Source of the DNA: Maribacter algicola
Lineage (GTDB): Bacteria > Bacteroidota > Bacteroidia > Flavobacteriales > Flavobacteriaceae
Direction: 5' to 3'
Assembly: GCF_003933245.1 (NCBI RefSeq)
Contig: NZ_QUSX01000001.1
Span: 434,001-498,000 of the forward strand
Length of the DNA: 64,000 bases
Positions 53,942 to 63,349 of the stretch are shown one piece after another. The position numbers and the translations under genes are program-made. Within the stretch, counting starts at the first letter, position 1. Each line of letters begins with the position of its first letter. Below the pieces are notes generated by a model, which did not search any database, was not told the origin of the DNA, and worked only from the letters and a program-made list of their open reading frames with translations.

Positions 53942-54937
53942 ATGCAACGAAGAAAGTTCCTGAAAAATTCCAGCGCCCTTACCGCCGGCATGTTGACAAC
54001 CCCCATAATAGCTGCAACGGATACCTATACAAATAACCCAAAACCAAAGACCAACGTATCAAAAGCCACTATTCCAATAGCTATCTGCACCTGGGATTTT
54101 GGCAATGCCACGGCCAAGGCATGGGACGTATTAAAGCTTGGGGGAAGTGCCTTGGATGCCGTGCATCAAGGGGTCATGATCGAAGAAAACAATCTGGATA
54201 ACCAAACGGTTGGAAATGGAGGCAGACCAGATCGGGACGGAAATGTTACGCTAGATGCCTGTATCATGGACAAAGATGCGAATTGCGGTGCGGTATTGGC
54301 CATTCAAAATATTGCCAACCCCATCTCTATAGCTAGAAAGGTCATGGAAGAAACCCCCCATGTCATATTGGTAGGGAAAGGTGCGGAAAAGTTTGCCTAT
54401 GAACAAGGTTTTGAAAGGACCAACCTATTGACCGAAAAATCGAAAAAGGAATGGGAGGAATGGAAAAAAACATCCCAGTACAAACCCATCATCAATATTG
54501 AAAACCATGATACCATTGGCATGTTGGCCATTGATAAAAATGGAGATATTGCGGGAGCCTGTACCACCAGCGGTATGGCCTACAAAATGGCAGGACGCGT
54601 GGGCGATTCACCCATCATTGGTGCCGGACTCTTTGTAGACAACGAGGTTGGCGGGGCCACGGCCACGGGGGTTGGCGAAGAAGTGGTACGGACCGTGGGC
54701 AGTTTTTTGATCGTTGAGCTTATGCGCCAGGGCAAATCACCCCAAGAGGCCTGTGAGGAAGGTGTGAAACGCATCATTGCCAAGAACAAGGACAAGCAGG
54801 ATTTCCAAATTGGGTTTATTGCCATCAATAAAAAGGGGGAAACCGGGGCCTATTGCATTCATCCAGGGTTTACGTATAGAACGTATACCAAGGAAGGTCA
54901 TGTGAACAATCCATCGGGTAGTTATTTAAAATCGTAG
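53942..54937 (+). CDS. N4-(beta-N-acetylglucosaminyl)-L-asparaginase (glycosylasparaginase)
   Basis: A 331-residue Ntn-hydrolase. A twin-arginine-like signal (QRRKFLKNSSALTAGM) directs export. The precursor is expected to cleave itself before T191 in ENHDTIGMLAID; the mature nucleophilic threonine and following GDIAGACTTSGMAYKMAGRVGDSPIIGAGLF are typical. It cleaves the GlcNAc-Asn bond left after glycoprotein degradation. Divergent from cutC and 73 bases before polA, on the same strand as polA. A periplasmic role in scavenging glycopeptides is likely. Confidence 0.94.
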   Translation: MQRRKFLKNSSALTAGMLTTPIIAATDTYTNNPKPKTNVSKATIPIAICTWDFGNATAKAWDVLKLGGSALDAVHQGVMIEENNLDNQTVGNGGRPDRDGNVTLDACIMDKDANCGAVLAIQNIANPISIARKVMEETPHVILVGKGAEKFAYEQGFERTNLLTEKSKKEWEEWKKTSQYKPIINIENHDTIGMLAIDKNGDIAGACTTSGMAYKMAGRVGDSPIIGAGLFVDNEVGGATATGVGEEVVRTVGSFLIVELMRQGKSPQEACEEGVKRIIAKNKDKQDFQIGFIAINKKGETGAYCIHPGFTYRTYTKEGHVNNPSGSYLKS

Positions 54938-55010
54938 GTTCGATAGCCCATACCTTGACCGCTTTAAAACAAACTTCGTACTTTTAACCTCACACCGATA
55001 ATTTTCAAAA

Positions 55011-57845
55011 ATGTCAGACCAAAAAAGACTGTTTTTACTGGATGCCTATGCATTGATATTCCGTGGATATTATGCCCTTATAAAAAATCCTCGAATCAAT
55101 TCCAAGGGAATGGACACCAGTGCCATCATGGGTTTTATGAATTCCTTGTTCGATGTGATAAAGAGGGAAAAACCAGACCATTTGGCCGTTTGTTTTGACA
55201 AAGGCGGCAGTGCTGAAAGAACTGAACTTTTCCCCGAATATAAGGCCAATAGGGACGAAACGCCCGATGCCATACGCATTGCGATTCCCTATATCCAAGA
55301 AATTCTCAAGGCGATGCATATTCCGTCAGTTGTTCTTGAGGGCTGGGAAGCGGACGATATCATTGGCACCCTGTCAAAACAAGCGGAAAAAGAAGGGTAT
55401 AAAGTTTTCATGGTAACTCCAGATAAGGATTTTGGGCAGCTGGTTTCCGAAAATATTTTTATGTACCGACCCGCACGTATGGGCAATGGAATCGAGATAT
55501 GGGGAATCCCGGAGGTCCAAAAACGGTTTGGGGTAGAGCGGCCGGACCAGGTAATCGATTACCTGGGCATGATGGGCGATGCCAGTGACAATATTCCAGG
55601 CCTACCGGGAGTTGGGGACAAAACGGCCAAAAAATTTATTGAGCAGTTCGGGTCCTTGGAAGGTCTTTTGGAAAATGCGGACCAGCTTAAAGGAAAGATG
55701 AAGGAGAAAATCATTGAAAACGCAGAACTGGGTCGACTTTCAAAAAAACTGGCCACCATTTGTACGGATTGTGACGTTACCTTCAATGCCGAGGACTACG
55801 AGCTTTCCGTACCGGATAGTGAATCCGTTCAAAAAATATTCGAGGAATTGGAGTTTCGAAGGCTCAAGGAACAGTTCATAAAAATCTTTTCGGGGGAAGA
55901 AGAAATTACCGAAACCCAGGTGACCAGCACGGAAACAGGCCAAAAAATAGCTTCCTCCGCAGGTAGTGGCCAATTTTCCCTTTTTGGTGGTGATGGCGCT
56001 TCACCAGCTACGATCAAGGATACTTCCAGTAGAAATACCATTACCGATGTTCCCCATGTGTACCAGAGTGTGGCCCCTGGCATGGCCATGAAGTTGTTCC
56101 TACAGAATATAATGAAACAGGCTTCCGTTTGTTTTGATACGGAAACCACTTCCATCAATCCTTTGGAGGCAGAATTGGTGGGTATCGCCTTTTCCTGGGA
56201 GGCCACCAAGGGCTTTTATGTTCCGTTCCCCAAGGACCGGGACAAGGCCCAAGAACTCATCGAGGAATTACGCCCGTTTTTTGAATCGGAGAATATTGAA
56301 AAAATCGGCCAGAACCTAAAATATGACATTAAGGTACTGGACAAATACAACATTAAGGTACGAGGTAAACTTTTTGATACGATGTTGGCCCATTACCTCA
56401 TCAATCCAGATATGCGCCACAATATGGACGTGCTTTCCGAAACCTATCTGAACTATACCCCCATTTCCATAACGGAGCTCATCGGCAAAAAGGGAAAAAA
56501 TCAGCTTTCCATGCGGGAAGTACCTTTGGAAAAACAAACGGAATATGCCGTGGAGGATGCGGATATCACCTTTCAACTTTCCCAACATTTTAGACCGGAA
56601 TTGGCGGAAGCCAAAACGGACGGGCTTTTCGCGGATATCGAAATACCTTTATTGAGGGTCTTGGCCGATATGGAACTGGAAGGCATCAATTTGGATATCG
56701 ATTTTTTAAAGTCCCTCTCAAAGGATCTGGAGAACGATATCGCCAATCTGGAACAGCAAATTTATGAGTCCGCTGGGGAAGAATTTAATATCGGCTCACC
56801 AAAACAGCTTGGTGAAATCCTTTTCGATAAGATGAAGTTGGTAGACAAACCTAAGAAAACCAAGACAGGGCAATATTCCACGGCAGAGGACGTACTTTCC
56901 TATCTGGCCAAGGACCACGAAATCATTCGGAATGTTTTGGATTACAGGGGGCTCGCCAAACTGAAAAGTACCTATGTGGATGCCTTACCGGAACAGGTAG
57001 AAAAGTCAACGGGCAGGGTACATACCGACTATATGCAGACGGTTGCCGCCACCGGACGTTTGAGCAGTAACAACCCCAATCTACAGAATATTCCCATTAG
57101 AACGGAAAGGGGAAGACAGGTACGAAAGGCATTTGTGCCAAGAAACGAGGATTACATATTATTGGCAGCGGATTATTCGCAAATAGAATTGCGCATCATT
57201 GCAGCCTTGAGCGAGGAGGACACCATGATAGAAGCCTTTAAAAACGGGGAGGACATTCACGCCTCTACCGCCTCAAAGGTTTTTAACGTGCCTTTGGAAG
57301 AAGTAACTAGAGAACAAAGAAGCAATGCCAAGACCGTCAATTTTGGAATTATATACGGGGTTTCGGCCTTTGGTCTTAGCAATCAGACAGATCTATCGCG
57401 TTCAGAATCCAAAGATTTGATAGATACCTATTATAAAACCTACCCGAAGCTTAGAAACTATATAAGTGAACAGGTCGATTTTGCCCGCGAGCACGGATAC
57501 GTACAAACCGTACTGGGCCGAAGACGCTACCTAAAGGACATCAACGGAAGCAATGCCGTTGTTCGTGGAGCTGCGGAAAGAAACGCGGTAAATGCCCCAA
57601 TACAAGGAAGTGCTGCGGATATTATTAAAATAGCCATGATCAATATTCACAAGAAGTTAATCGAGGGCGCATACAAATCGAAAATGCTGCTTCAAGTACA
57701 TGATGAATTGGTTTTTGACATTTACAAACCCGAATTGGAAACCCTAAAGCAAGTGATTAAATCCGAAATGGAGAACGCCTATGAATTGGCCGTTCCACTG
57801 GATGTGGAACTGGGCATGGGAGAAAACTGGCTGGTGGCGCATTAA
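55011..57845 (+). CDS. polA: DNA polymerase I
   Basis: A 944-residue, three-domain enzyme: 5'-3' flap exonuclease (1 to about 290, with MVTPDKDFGQL and DNIPGLPGVGDKTA), 3'-5' proofreading domain (about 350-545, with DTETTS starting at D376, NLKYDIKVL and YAVEDADITF, so the exonuclease residues look intact), and polymerase domain (about 560-944, with DYSQIELR at 721 and QVHDELVFD). It fills gaps and removes RNA primers. Followed by a strong terminator. Confidence 0.98.
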   Translation: MSDQKRLFLLDAYALIFRGYYALIKNPRINSKGMDTSAIMGFMNSLFDVIKREKPDHLAVCFDKGGSAERTELFPEYKANRDETPDAIRIAIPYIQEILKAMHIPSVVLEGWEADDIIGTLSKQAEKEGYKVFMVTPDKDFGQLVSENIFMYRPARMGNGIEIWGIPEVQKRFGVERPDQVIDYLGMMGDASDNIPGLPGVGDKTAKKFIEQFGSLEGLLENADQLKGKMKEKIIENAELGRLSKKLATICTDCDVTFNAEDYELSVPDSESVQKIFEELEFRRLKEQFIKIFSGEEEITETQVTSTETGQKIASSAGSGQFSLFGGDGASPATIKDTSSRNTITDVPHVYQSVAPGMAMKLFLQNIMKQASVCFDTETTSINPLEAELVGIAFSWEATKGFYVPFPKDRDKAQELIEELRPFFESENIEKIGQNLKYDIKVLDKYNIKVRGKLFDTMLAHYLINPDMRHNMDVLSETYLNYTPISITELIGKKGKNQLSMREVPLEKQTEYAVEDADITFQLSQHFRPELAEAKTDGLFADIEIPLLRVLADMELEGINLDIDFLKSLSKDLENDIANLEQQIYESAGEEFNIGSPKQLGEILFDKMKLVDKPKKTKTGQYSTAEDVLSYLAKDHEIIRNVLDYRGLAKLKSTYVDALPEQVEKSTGRVHTDYMQTVAATGRLSSNNPNLQNIPIRTERGRQVRKAFVPRNEDYILLAADYSQIELRIIAALSEEDTMIEAFKNGEDIHASTASKVFNVPLEEVTREQRSNAKTVNFGIIYGVSAFGLSNQTDLSRSESKDLIDTYYKTYPKLRNYISEQVDFAREHGYVQTVLGRRRYLKDINGSNAVVRGAAERNAVNAPIQGSAADIIKIAMINIHKKLIEGAYKSKMLLQVHDELVFDIYKPELETLKQVIKSEMENAYELAVPLDVELGMGENWLVAH

Positions 57846-57866
57846 AATTGGCACTTAATCAAATAA

Positions 57867-57890
57867 AAGGGCACCCACAAGGGTGCCCTT
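57867..57890. terminator. bidirectional terminator between polA and the convergent gene
   Basis: Arms AAGGGCACCC and GGGTGCCCTT pair perfectly over 10 bp around an ACAA loop. T-rich sequence follows on both strands, strongest on the minus strand (TTTTATTT). It lies 21 bases after the polA stop. Confidence 0.92.
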
Positions 57891-57921
57891 ACTTTTCAGT
57901 TTTTACTTTTTAAAGAAAATC

Positions 57922-58482
57922 TTAATTCATACTATTGGCCCACTTATGGGTTGTCGTTCTGGATCTTTTAAAAATGTTTAAAAAGGGTTTGAAATAACTA
58001 GCTAAAGAAAAAGGTTCAAAATCGAAACGTAGAATCACTTTTTTGGATTCCCCTGCTTGAATAACCAATCCATTTTGGATATTAAAATCCATGTAAGGAA
58101 AACCATGAACCGCTTCCATATTCTTATCCTTATTGAAAAAATAATTTCCATTACCATTTAGATAAAATCGGAACGTTTTGTATTTGCCAGGTTGAAGATT
58201 TAAACCTTCTTTGGTTTTTAGATACAAACCAGTATGAAGCCCTTTCAGGTTCAAGGCCTTATTTCCATTGAAATTTGTCATAAAATGTTCTTTTCCGTTA
58301 TCGTCCATAACGGATATTTTGGAAACGTTCAATATCATTTCAGAAACTCCTCTGTTCAAGGCCATGTCGTTCACAAGGGTCAAATCTGGTATGCTGTGCC
58401 CATTCGTGTACCAATAATCCATCATATCCAATGAATATGGAATTGATTGCCAAATTGTTGGGTATACTTTTCTTTGTTTCAT
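57922..58482 (-). CDS. hypothetical protein, possibly DUF4382-like
   Basis: A 186-residue protein without a signal peptide. I do not recognise it firmly. The order of motifs, VSEMILNVSKISVMDDNGKE, ALNLKGLHTGLYL, PGKYKTFRFYLNGNGNYFF and QAGESKKVILRFDFEPFSL, resembles the beta-rich DUF4382 domain of Bacteroidota lipoproteins, but the usual lipoprotein signal is missing. The start at ATG 58482 is followed closely upstream by a 7-bp inverted repeat (58487-58507). It is alone on its strand and shares a bidirectional terminator with polA. Confidence 0.65.
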   Translation of the reverse strand: MKQRKVYPTIWQSIPYSLDMMDYWYTNGHSIPDLTLVNDMALNRGVSEMILNVSKISVMDDNGKEHFMTNFNGNKALNLKGLHTGLYLKTKEGLNLQPGKYKTFRFYLNGNGNYFFNKDKNMEAVHGFPYMDFNIQNGLVIQAGESKKVILRFDFEPFSLASYFKPFLNIFKRSRTTTHKWANSMN

Positions 58483-58486
58483 AACT

Positions 58487-58507
58487 CCGTATATTAAAAT
58501 TATACGG
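58487..58507 (-). promoter_or_regulatory. inverted repeat just upstream of the 186-residue protein gene
   Basis: CCGTATA and TATACGG are perfect 7-base arms separated by seven A/T bases. The repeat ends four bases before the ATG (58482), so it could be a repressor site or an mRNA hairpin masking the start. No protein is known to bind it. Confidence 0.5.
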
Positions 58508-58740
58508 TACAAAATTGATGATCTTTTTTGCAGGCGAAAACAAGAATTTTGACCAATTTCTATGCTATTTTACCCTCAATAATTCATTTTCACAGCGTAT
58601 TGCATCAATATAACATTATTTCAATCGTTGTAATAATGTCCAACGGATAAATCAAACTTAAAAGTTAAAGACTCTTAAAAGAGTACTAAAGAGAATTTTT
58701 AAGGCGTTATTTGTTTAGCTTCCACAACGCATGTAGACTT

Positions 58741-59067
58741 ATGAAACGAATAGCACTTTTGTCAATTTGTTTATTCACCAACCTTTTGTTTTCACAACAA
58801 GAAGGTTTAGACCAAAATTCATCGGAGAAGGAAGTAAAAGTCTTTCCCAACCCTGCCACTAATGTCATAAACGTACTTGGCCTATGGAATTGCAAGACGG
58901 CCTCCATCATAATCACGGATACTTATGGCAATACATTAGTGGGTTATCAATGGGAAATTAAGAACAAGGCATTGAATATTCCCGTTGCAAACCTCGAACC
59001 TGGAATCTATCTGCTTTCAATTCGCTCCACGGAACAGAACGTCCATAAGAAATTTGTGAAACAGTAA
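58741..59067 (+). CDS. minimal type IX secretion C-terminal sorting domain protein
   Basis: A 108-residue protein that is almost only a sorting signal: a signal peptide (1 to about 18, ending LFSQ), a short linker, then a type A C-terminal domain (about 33-108) with KVFPNPATNVINV, IITDTYGNTL, and a closing LEPGIYLLSIRST and KKFVKQ. Such domains normally follow a large cargo; here there is none. I start at ATG 58741; the frame is open further upstream to 58711 but with no signal peptide. Its stop abuts that of the convergent TonB-dependent receptor. It may be a truncated relic or a small surface protein. Confidence 0.82.
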   Translation: MKRIALLSICLFTNLLFSQQEGLDQNSSEKEVKVFPNPATNVINVLGLWNCKTASIIITDTYGNTLVGYQWEIKNKALNIPVANLEPGIYLLSIRSTEQNVHKKFVKQ

Positions 59068-61479
59068 TTAATCGAAAACAAAATTGTAGGTTAAGGCAAG
59101 TAAGGGACTATTCAAAACGGAAAGCTCATAGGAGCCCAAAGGACTATCCAGAAAAATCGCACCATCCTCTACACCCTGTCTTTGTGTATAATAGACGTTG
59201 AACGGGTTTCTCCTTCCGTACACATTGTAAATGGTAAAAATCCAATCACCTTTCCATTTTCGGTTAGGGTTCTTTCCGTAGGAGACCTTCCATGAAAAAT
59301 CCAGCCTGTGATACGGGCGCAATCGGGCATTATTTCTTTCCAAAAAAATGGGAACCTCCAAATCCTCAATTTTAAAAACGCTATTGGCTACCGTATAGGG
59401 TCGACCTGTTTGCGCCGTAAAATTGAAACTCCAGGTATTGTAGGGGTCTCCCTCAAAATTTATTGTTCCATTGAATACATGAGGCCTGTCAAAATCAGAT
59501 GCAAACCATTCGTTGTTGTTGATTCTATCGGCCAACCGTTCATTTTGAGAGCGCAATAAACTTCTGGACCAAGTATAGTTGAACCATCCGTTGACTTTAC
59601 CCTTGGGTTTCCTAAAACTCAATTCAGCCCCATAGGCCTTACCTTCGGCCTGAACAATATCCCTTTCCAAATATTCCTGCAAGAAGAAGTCCGCACCTGG
59701 TTTATAGGTAAGATTATTATCCGATGTTCTATAATAGCCCTCCAAACCGAGTTCAATGGTATTGTCCGCTACACCTGTATAAATACCAAAACCATAGGCG
59801 TCACTATTTTGGGGAACGATATTGGGGTCCGAAGTCTTCCAACGTGAAGTGGGCAAGGGTGTCGTTGAATTATACACATTTTGAAGGTATTGGTTCAATC
59901 TAGCAAAACTCGCCTTGATGGAGGTTACTTCTCCAAGTTTATAGTTTAGTCCCACCCTAGGCTCCAAATCGTTATACGTTTTTACACCGGCACCCTTCTC
60001 AAAAAAGGTGGTTCCCAAAAGTTCTCCCGTAATATCATCAAAAGAACCCTGGGTATAAGGACCCACGAACACAAAATGATTAAAACGCAGGCCTGCGGAA
60101 AATTTAAGCCGCTCACCCAACAACCAATTCAAGTTTCCATAACCCGAAAAAACATAACTGTTCTCCCGTGCCAAATCAACAGGTAAAATACTGTTGCCAT
60201 TGCCAGGGTCTAGATTGCCAGGTTGAATGGTGTACTTATTGATTTGGACCCCACCGTAGTAATCAATCTCTTCATTTATGGTATTTGTCAATTCCGAAAT
60301 AAAGCTCACATATTTAATACCGGAGTCAAACTCAATTTCATTATCGCTCTGTTGTTCCGGAAAAATGGTTTTGGGATTATAATCGCTCATCACCAACAAG
60401 GTCCTTAGAATACGGTCATTGCTAAAACTATGTGTCCAGTTAAGGGTGCCGTTCAAGGTCTTAAAATCAAATTGGTTATTTTCTGCGTTGATGTTTTGGA
60501 TTTTGGTTATCAAATCCAACTGGTAGAAATCCTTGGTATAAAAACCGGTAAAGGATATTTGGTCGTTTTCCGTTGGTAAATACAATAATTTTAGGGTAGC
60601 ATCCTGAAAATTAGCCTTGGTATTCTTTAATCGTTCAGAGAATATTGGTAGAAGAAAATCCGTGAAGCCCGCCCTTCCCCCAAGGCTCATCATTAATTTA
60701 TCCTTTATCAAGGGTGTTTCTATGGACAACCTACTTGAAATGATACCTACGCCTCCGCTCAATTTAAATTTATTTGTATACGGATTTTTGACCTTTACAT
60801 CCAATACTGAGGTTGTTCTTCCGCCATAACGGGAAGGAATATTTGCCCGATACAAATCCACCGAGGAAACCGATTCTGGAGTAAACACTGAAAACAAACC
60901 AAATAAATGGGTAGGGTTAAAAACCGGGGCATAATCATAAAGTAAGAGGTTCTGATCCAACGACCCGCCCCGTACCGATAGTCCGTTACTGAGCTCTCCG
61001 GCATTGTTTACGCCCGCTAATAATGTCATACCCCGCAACACATCAAATTCTCCAATCGCGGCCGGTATTTTTTTAAGCTCTTGGGCATTCAGTTCCAACG
61101 CGCCCATTTGCGGTGTTTCCAAATTGTCCAATATACGCTTGGCACGCACAACAACCTCCGAAAGCTGCTCTTCCTCCGGCCATAATTTAACCGTTATTAC
61201 TTTACTTTGGTTCAAAGTAACGTTTAAAACCTCCTTTGTAAACCCAATATAATTTACGGTTGCCGTATAATCCCCACCTGGCAAATCGATGGAAAACCTT
61301 CCTGCCTCATTGGTTATTCCCCCGCAGTTACAAGGTGTAATGGAAATTTGGGCATTTTCCAAGGGAATATTGGTCTCCTCGTTTATAACAATTAAAGACA
61401 AGGTAAAGTCTTGGGAATAGGATATAAAGGCAGAAAACAGAAGTACTATGATTACAATGGATTGGTTTTTTAGTGTCAT
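59068..61479 (-). CDS. TonB-dependent outer-membrane receptor
   Basis: An 803-residue receptor. A signal peptide (about 1-23), a carboxypeptidase-like regulatory domain (about 26-105, with GGITNEAGRFSIDLPGGDYTATVNYIGF), a plug domain (about 130-235, with GLSVRGGSLDQNLLLYD), then a 22-strand barrel to the C-terminus ending in a hydrophobic LTYNFVFD. I start at ATG 61479 (MTLKNQS). Its gene follows the DUF4249 lipoprotein gene with a 10-base gap, the usual pairing in Bacteroidota. Ligand unknown. Confidence 0.93.
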   Translation of the reverse strand: MTLKNQSIVIIVLLFSAFISYSQDFTLSLIVINEETNIPLENAQISITPCNCGGITNEAGRFSIDLPGGDYTATVNYIGFTKEVLNVTLNQSKVITVKLWPEEEQLSEVVVRAKRILDNLETPQMGALELNAQELKKIPAAIGEFDVLRGMTLLAGVNNAGELSNGLSVRGGSLDQNLLLYDYAPVFNPTHLFGLFSVFTPESVSSVDLYRANIPSRYGGRTTSVLDVKVKNPYTNKFKLSGGVGIISSRLSIETPLIKDKLMMSLGGRAGFTDFLLPIFSERLKNTKANFQDATLKLLYLPTENDQISFTGFYTKDFYQLDLITKIQNINAENNQFDFKTLNGTLNWTHSFSNDRILRTLLVMSDYNPKTIFPEQQSDNEIEFDSGIKYVSFISELTNTINEEIDYYGGVQINKYTIQPGNLDPGNGNSILPVDLARENSYVFSGYGNLNWLLGERLKFSAGLRFNHFVFVGPYTQGSFDDITGELLGTTFFEKGAGVKTYNDLEPRVGLNYKLGEVTSIKASFARLNQYLQNVYNSTTPLPTSRWKTSDPNIVPQNSDAYGFGIYTGVADNTIELGLEGYYRTSDNNLTYKPGADFFLQEYLERDIVQAEGKAYGAELSFRKPKGKVNGWFNYTWSRSLLRSQNERLADRINNNEWFASDFDRPHVFNGTINFEGDPYNTWSFNFTAQTGRPYTVANSVFKIEDLEVPIFLERNNARLRPYHRLDFSWKVSYGKNPNRKWKGDWIFTIYNVYGRRNPFNVYYTQRQGVEDGAIFLDSPLGSYELSVLNSPLLALTYNFVFD

Positions 61480-61489
61480 TTGTTCGGTG

Positions 61490-62671
61490 TTACTGCCAAC
61501 CCTCAGGTTCAATTGCGGTTCTATATCTCGATTCTTCACAGGGAGCCAAATTGGTTGGTGGAGGCGGATAGGGCGAACCTAACGTAGGTTCCAAGGATAC
61601 TGCAGGAGGTTGCCTGGTAGCTATAGCAGCTTCGTTGATAAGCTCCCTTTCAACATACATATTGACCACGGAAGAAGCGGCCGCTGTAAACCTTCCCAAT
61701 ACGAATTCCTCAGAATCATTAATGTTGTACAGGTTTCCGACCAAGGCAGCGGGCGGAGGGGCATTGAAACCCGACGCATTGTCCACAATATCCTTTAATA
61801 CTTTGTAATATTTATAGGCAGCGGGGGTCAAGGAGAATTGTTGTACCTCTACTACCATATTTTCCTTAGTATACAATGGTAAAGAACCCACTTCCAGACC
61901 GGCAACCGTTTTCCCGTTCGAAAATGTATCATCAAAGATATTTACCGATTCGGGATACCTGATAGTCCAACATTCGGTTTCGCAGATATAATCAAAATAT
62001 CTATAGAGCCTCCCTCTTAAATCATAGGGGATACAACCTCCATTTCTATAGATACCCTCGTTACAACGAATACAATAATCCAAATTTTCAAAAGAGCGAT
62101 AGCTCCAGTAATAATTGTTTTCAGCACCTGCAGGATCGTCAAAACTTACCGAAATCTTGTGCCCGGGTATGAATCGGTTTACCGAGGGCCTAAACTCCAA
62201 CTCTGGGTCATAGTCGATGGCAACCTCTGTAATGGGGACAGGAGATAAAACGATTTCGGGTTCCGACTCATAAACGGTTCCGTTGGGCATCGCCACTATA
62301 AGTTTCCAACGTTCCCCTGGGGAAACTTTAAAATCCAAAGGTGCCAAATAGGCATCTTCGGATTCGAGGAAATTTACTGAAAGGCCACTGTCTAGATTTT
62401 CTACAGTGACAGATGCTCCCGGAATGAAATTTAATCCCCTAACCCCAAATTCCGTGACAGATTCATTTATGCCAACATAGGAAGCACCGGCATTAGAACT
62501 GGCAAAACCCTCTATAAAAATGAGGCCATCCTCATAATCAAATTCCGGTGGAACGGGGTCAATACAGCCATACGGCAAAAACGAAAAAACAATAATTACA
62601 GCCAAAGGCCTGACGAAAAAATTCTCATAACAATAATTAAGAAGGCGATCAAAAAATGAAAAATGTCGCAT
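61490..62671 (-). CDS. DUF4249 domain lipoprotein, partner of the TonB-dependent receptor
   Basis: A 393-residue lipoprotein with lipobox LPYGC (C near 36), then a DUF4249-type beta-rich domain: DYEDGLIFIEGFASSNAGAS and GLNFIPGASVTVENLDSG near the N-terminus, IPGHKISVSFDDP in the middle. A cysteine-rich stretch (YCIRCNEG ... GGCIPYD ... YICETECW, near residues 195-232) holds at least six cysteines and may form disulfides or bind metal. I start at ATG 62671. DUF4249 proteins are encoded with receptors and are probably their surface lipoprotein lid or binding partner. Confidence 0.9.
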   Translation of the reverse strand: MRHFSFFDRLLNYCYENFFVRPLAVIIVFSFLPYGCIDPVPPEFDYEDGLIFIEGFASSNAGASYVGINESVTEFGVRGLNFIPGASVTVENLDSGLSVNFLESEDAYLAPLDFKVSPGERWKLIVAMPNGTVYESEPEIVLSPVPITEVAIDYDPELEFRPSVNRFIPGHKISVSFDDPAGAENNYYWSYRSFENLDYCIRCNEGIYRNGGCIPYDLRGRLYRYFDYICETECWTIRYPESVNIFDDTFSNGKTVAGLEVGSLPLYTKENMVVEVQQFSLTPAAYKYYKVLKDIVDNASGFNAPPPAALVGNLYNINDSEEFVLGRFTAAASSVVNMYVERELINEAAIATRQPPAVSLEPTLGSPYPPPPTNLAPCEESRYRTAIEPEGWQ

Positions 62672-62791
62672 GGGAATCAATTAGGATATAAAGCAAAAGA
62701 TTTTATAATGTTCTAAACAAGTGAAAGATACCATTTTAATGGATAACCTAGTTTTAAATAATTTGACCAATTCCATGAATTCAACCAAAAA

Positions 62792-62820
62792 AAAACCTCC
62801 CAAGGACATTGGAAGGTTTT
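62792..62820 (-). terminator. intrinsic terminator after the lipocalin-like lipoprotein gene
   Basis: Arms AAAACCTCCCAA and TTGGAAGGTTTT pair over 12 positions with one G-T wobble around a five-base loop; the minus-strand side ends in a T run. It lies 19 bases after the stop of the 164-residue lipoprotein. Confidence 0.88.
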
Positions 62821-62839
62821 CTCAATTGAAATTATTTTT

Positions 62840-63334
62840 TCATCTGCGCTGAAATACCAATTGGCCGCTTTCATTGAACTCCGGTATTTGTAAATCAGCC
62901 GCATCCACTAGCATGATATCTCCCTCAATGGTCACATTCACCTCTACAACTTCCTCATTGACGTTTACAAAACTTACTACGTTATTTTCATACGTGTACG
63001 TACTGGACTCCGTTTCAAAAGTTGTTGGACAAGGAATATTGAAACCAGAGGTTGTATCAATCTCTAGGTAGTCGGTTGAATTTGTGGCCGTGGCCGTTAA
63101 ATCGGCATTAAACTGTAAAGTTATAATTGTACAGTTTTGGTCCGTCAAGTATGCAAGGGCTTCTCTGGCAAAAATAGCATTGTCACTGGCTGTGGCTTCG
63201 TCAATACGCAGCTCGGTCGCATCCCAGGTACCCACAATATTTGAGGCAGGGTCAATTTCCGGATTATTTCCTTTATCGGAGCTACATGAAAAAATCATGG
63301 AGACCACTAGAAGAAATAAAATACTATTTTTCAT
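62840..63334 (-). CDS. lipocalin-like lipoprotein, unknown function
   Basis: A 164-residue lipoprotein (lipobox MIFSC, C near 17) with a short beta-barrel-like domain: NIVGTWDATELRIDEATAS, ITLQFNADLTATATNS, and a closing EVNVTIEGDIMLVD and GQLVFQRR. This is the pattern of Bacteroidota 'lipocalin-like' or DUF5004-type proteins, which have a conserved GTW near the start. Function is unknown. It has a possible -7 element eight bases upstream and its own terminator, so it is a single-gene unit. Confidence 0.78.
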   Translation of the reverse strand: MKNSILFLLVVSMIFSCSSDKGNNPEIDPASNIVGTWDATELRIDEATASDNAIFAREALAYLTDQNCTIITLQFNADLTATATNSTDYLEIDTTSGFNIPCPTTFETESSTYTYENNVVSFVNVNEEVVEVNVTIEGDIMLVDAADLQIPEFNESGQLVFQRR

Positions 63335-63341
63335 AGGTACT

Positions 63342-63349
63342 CAAATTTA
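63342..63349 (-). promoter_or_regulatory. possible promoter -7 element of the lipocalin-like gene
   Basis: Minus strand TAAATTTG, a full TAnnTTTG match, eight bases before the ATG at 63334. No TTG at -33. Confidence 0.38.
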
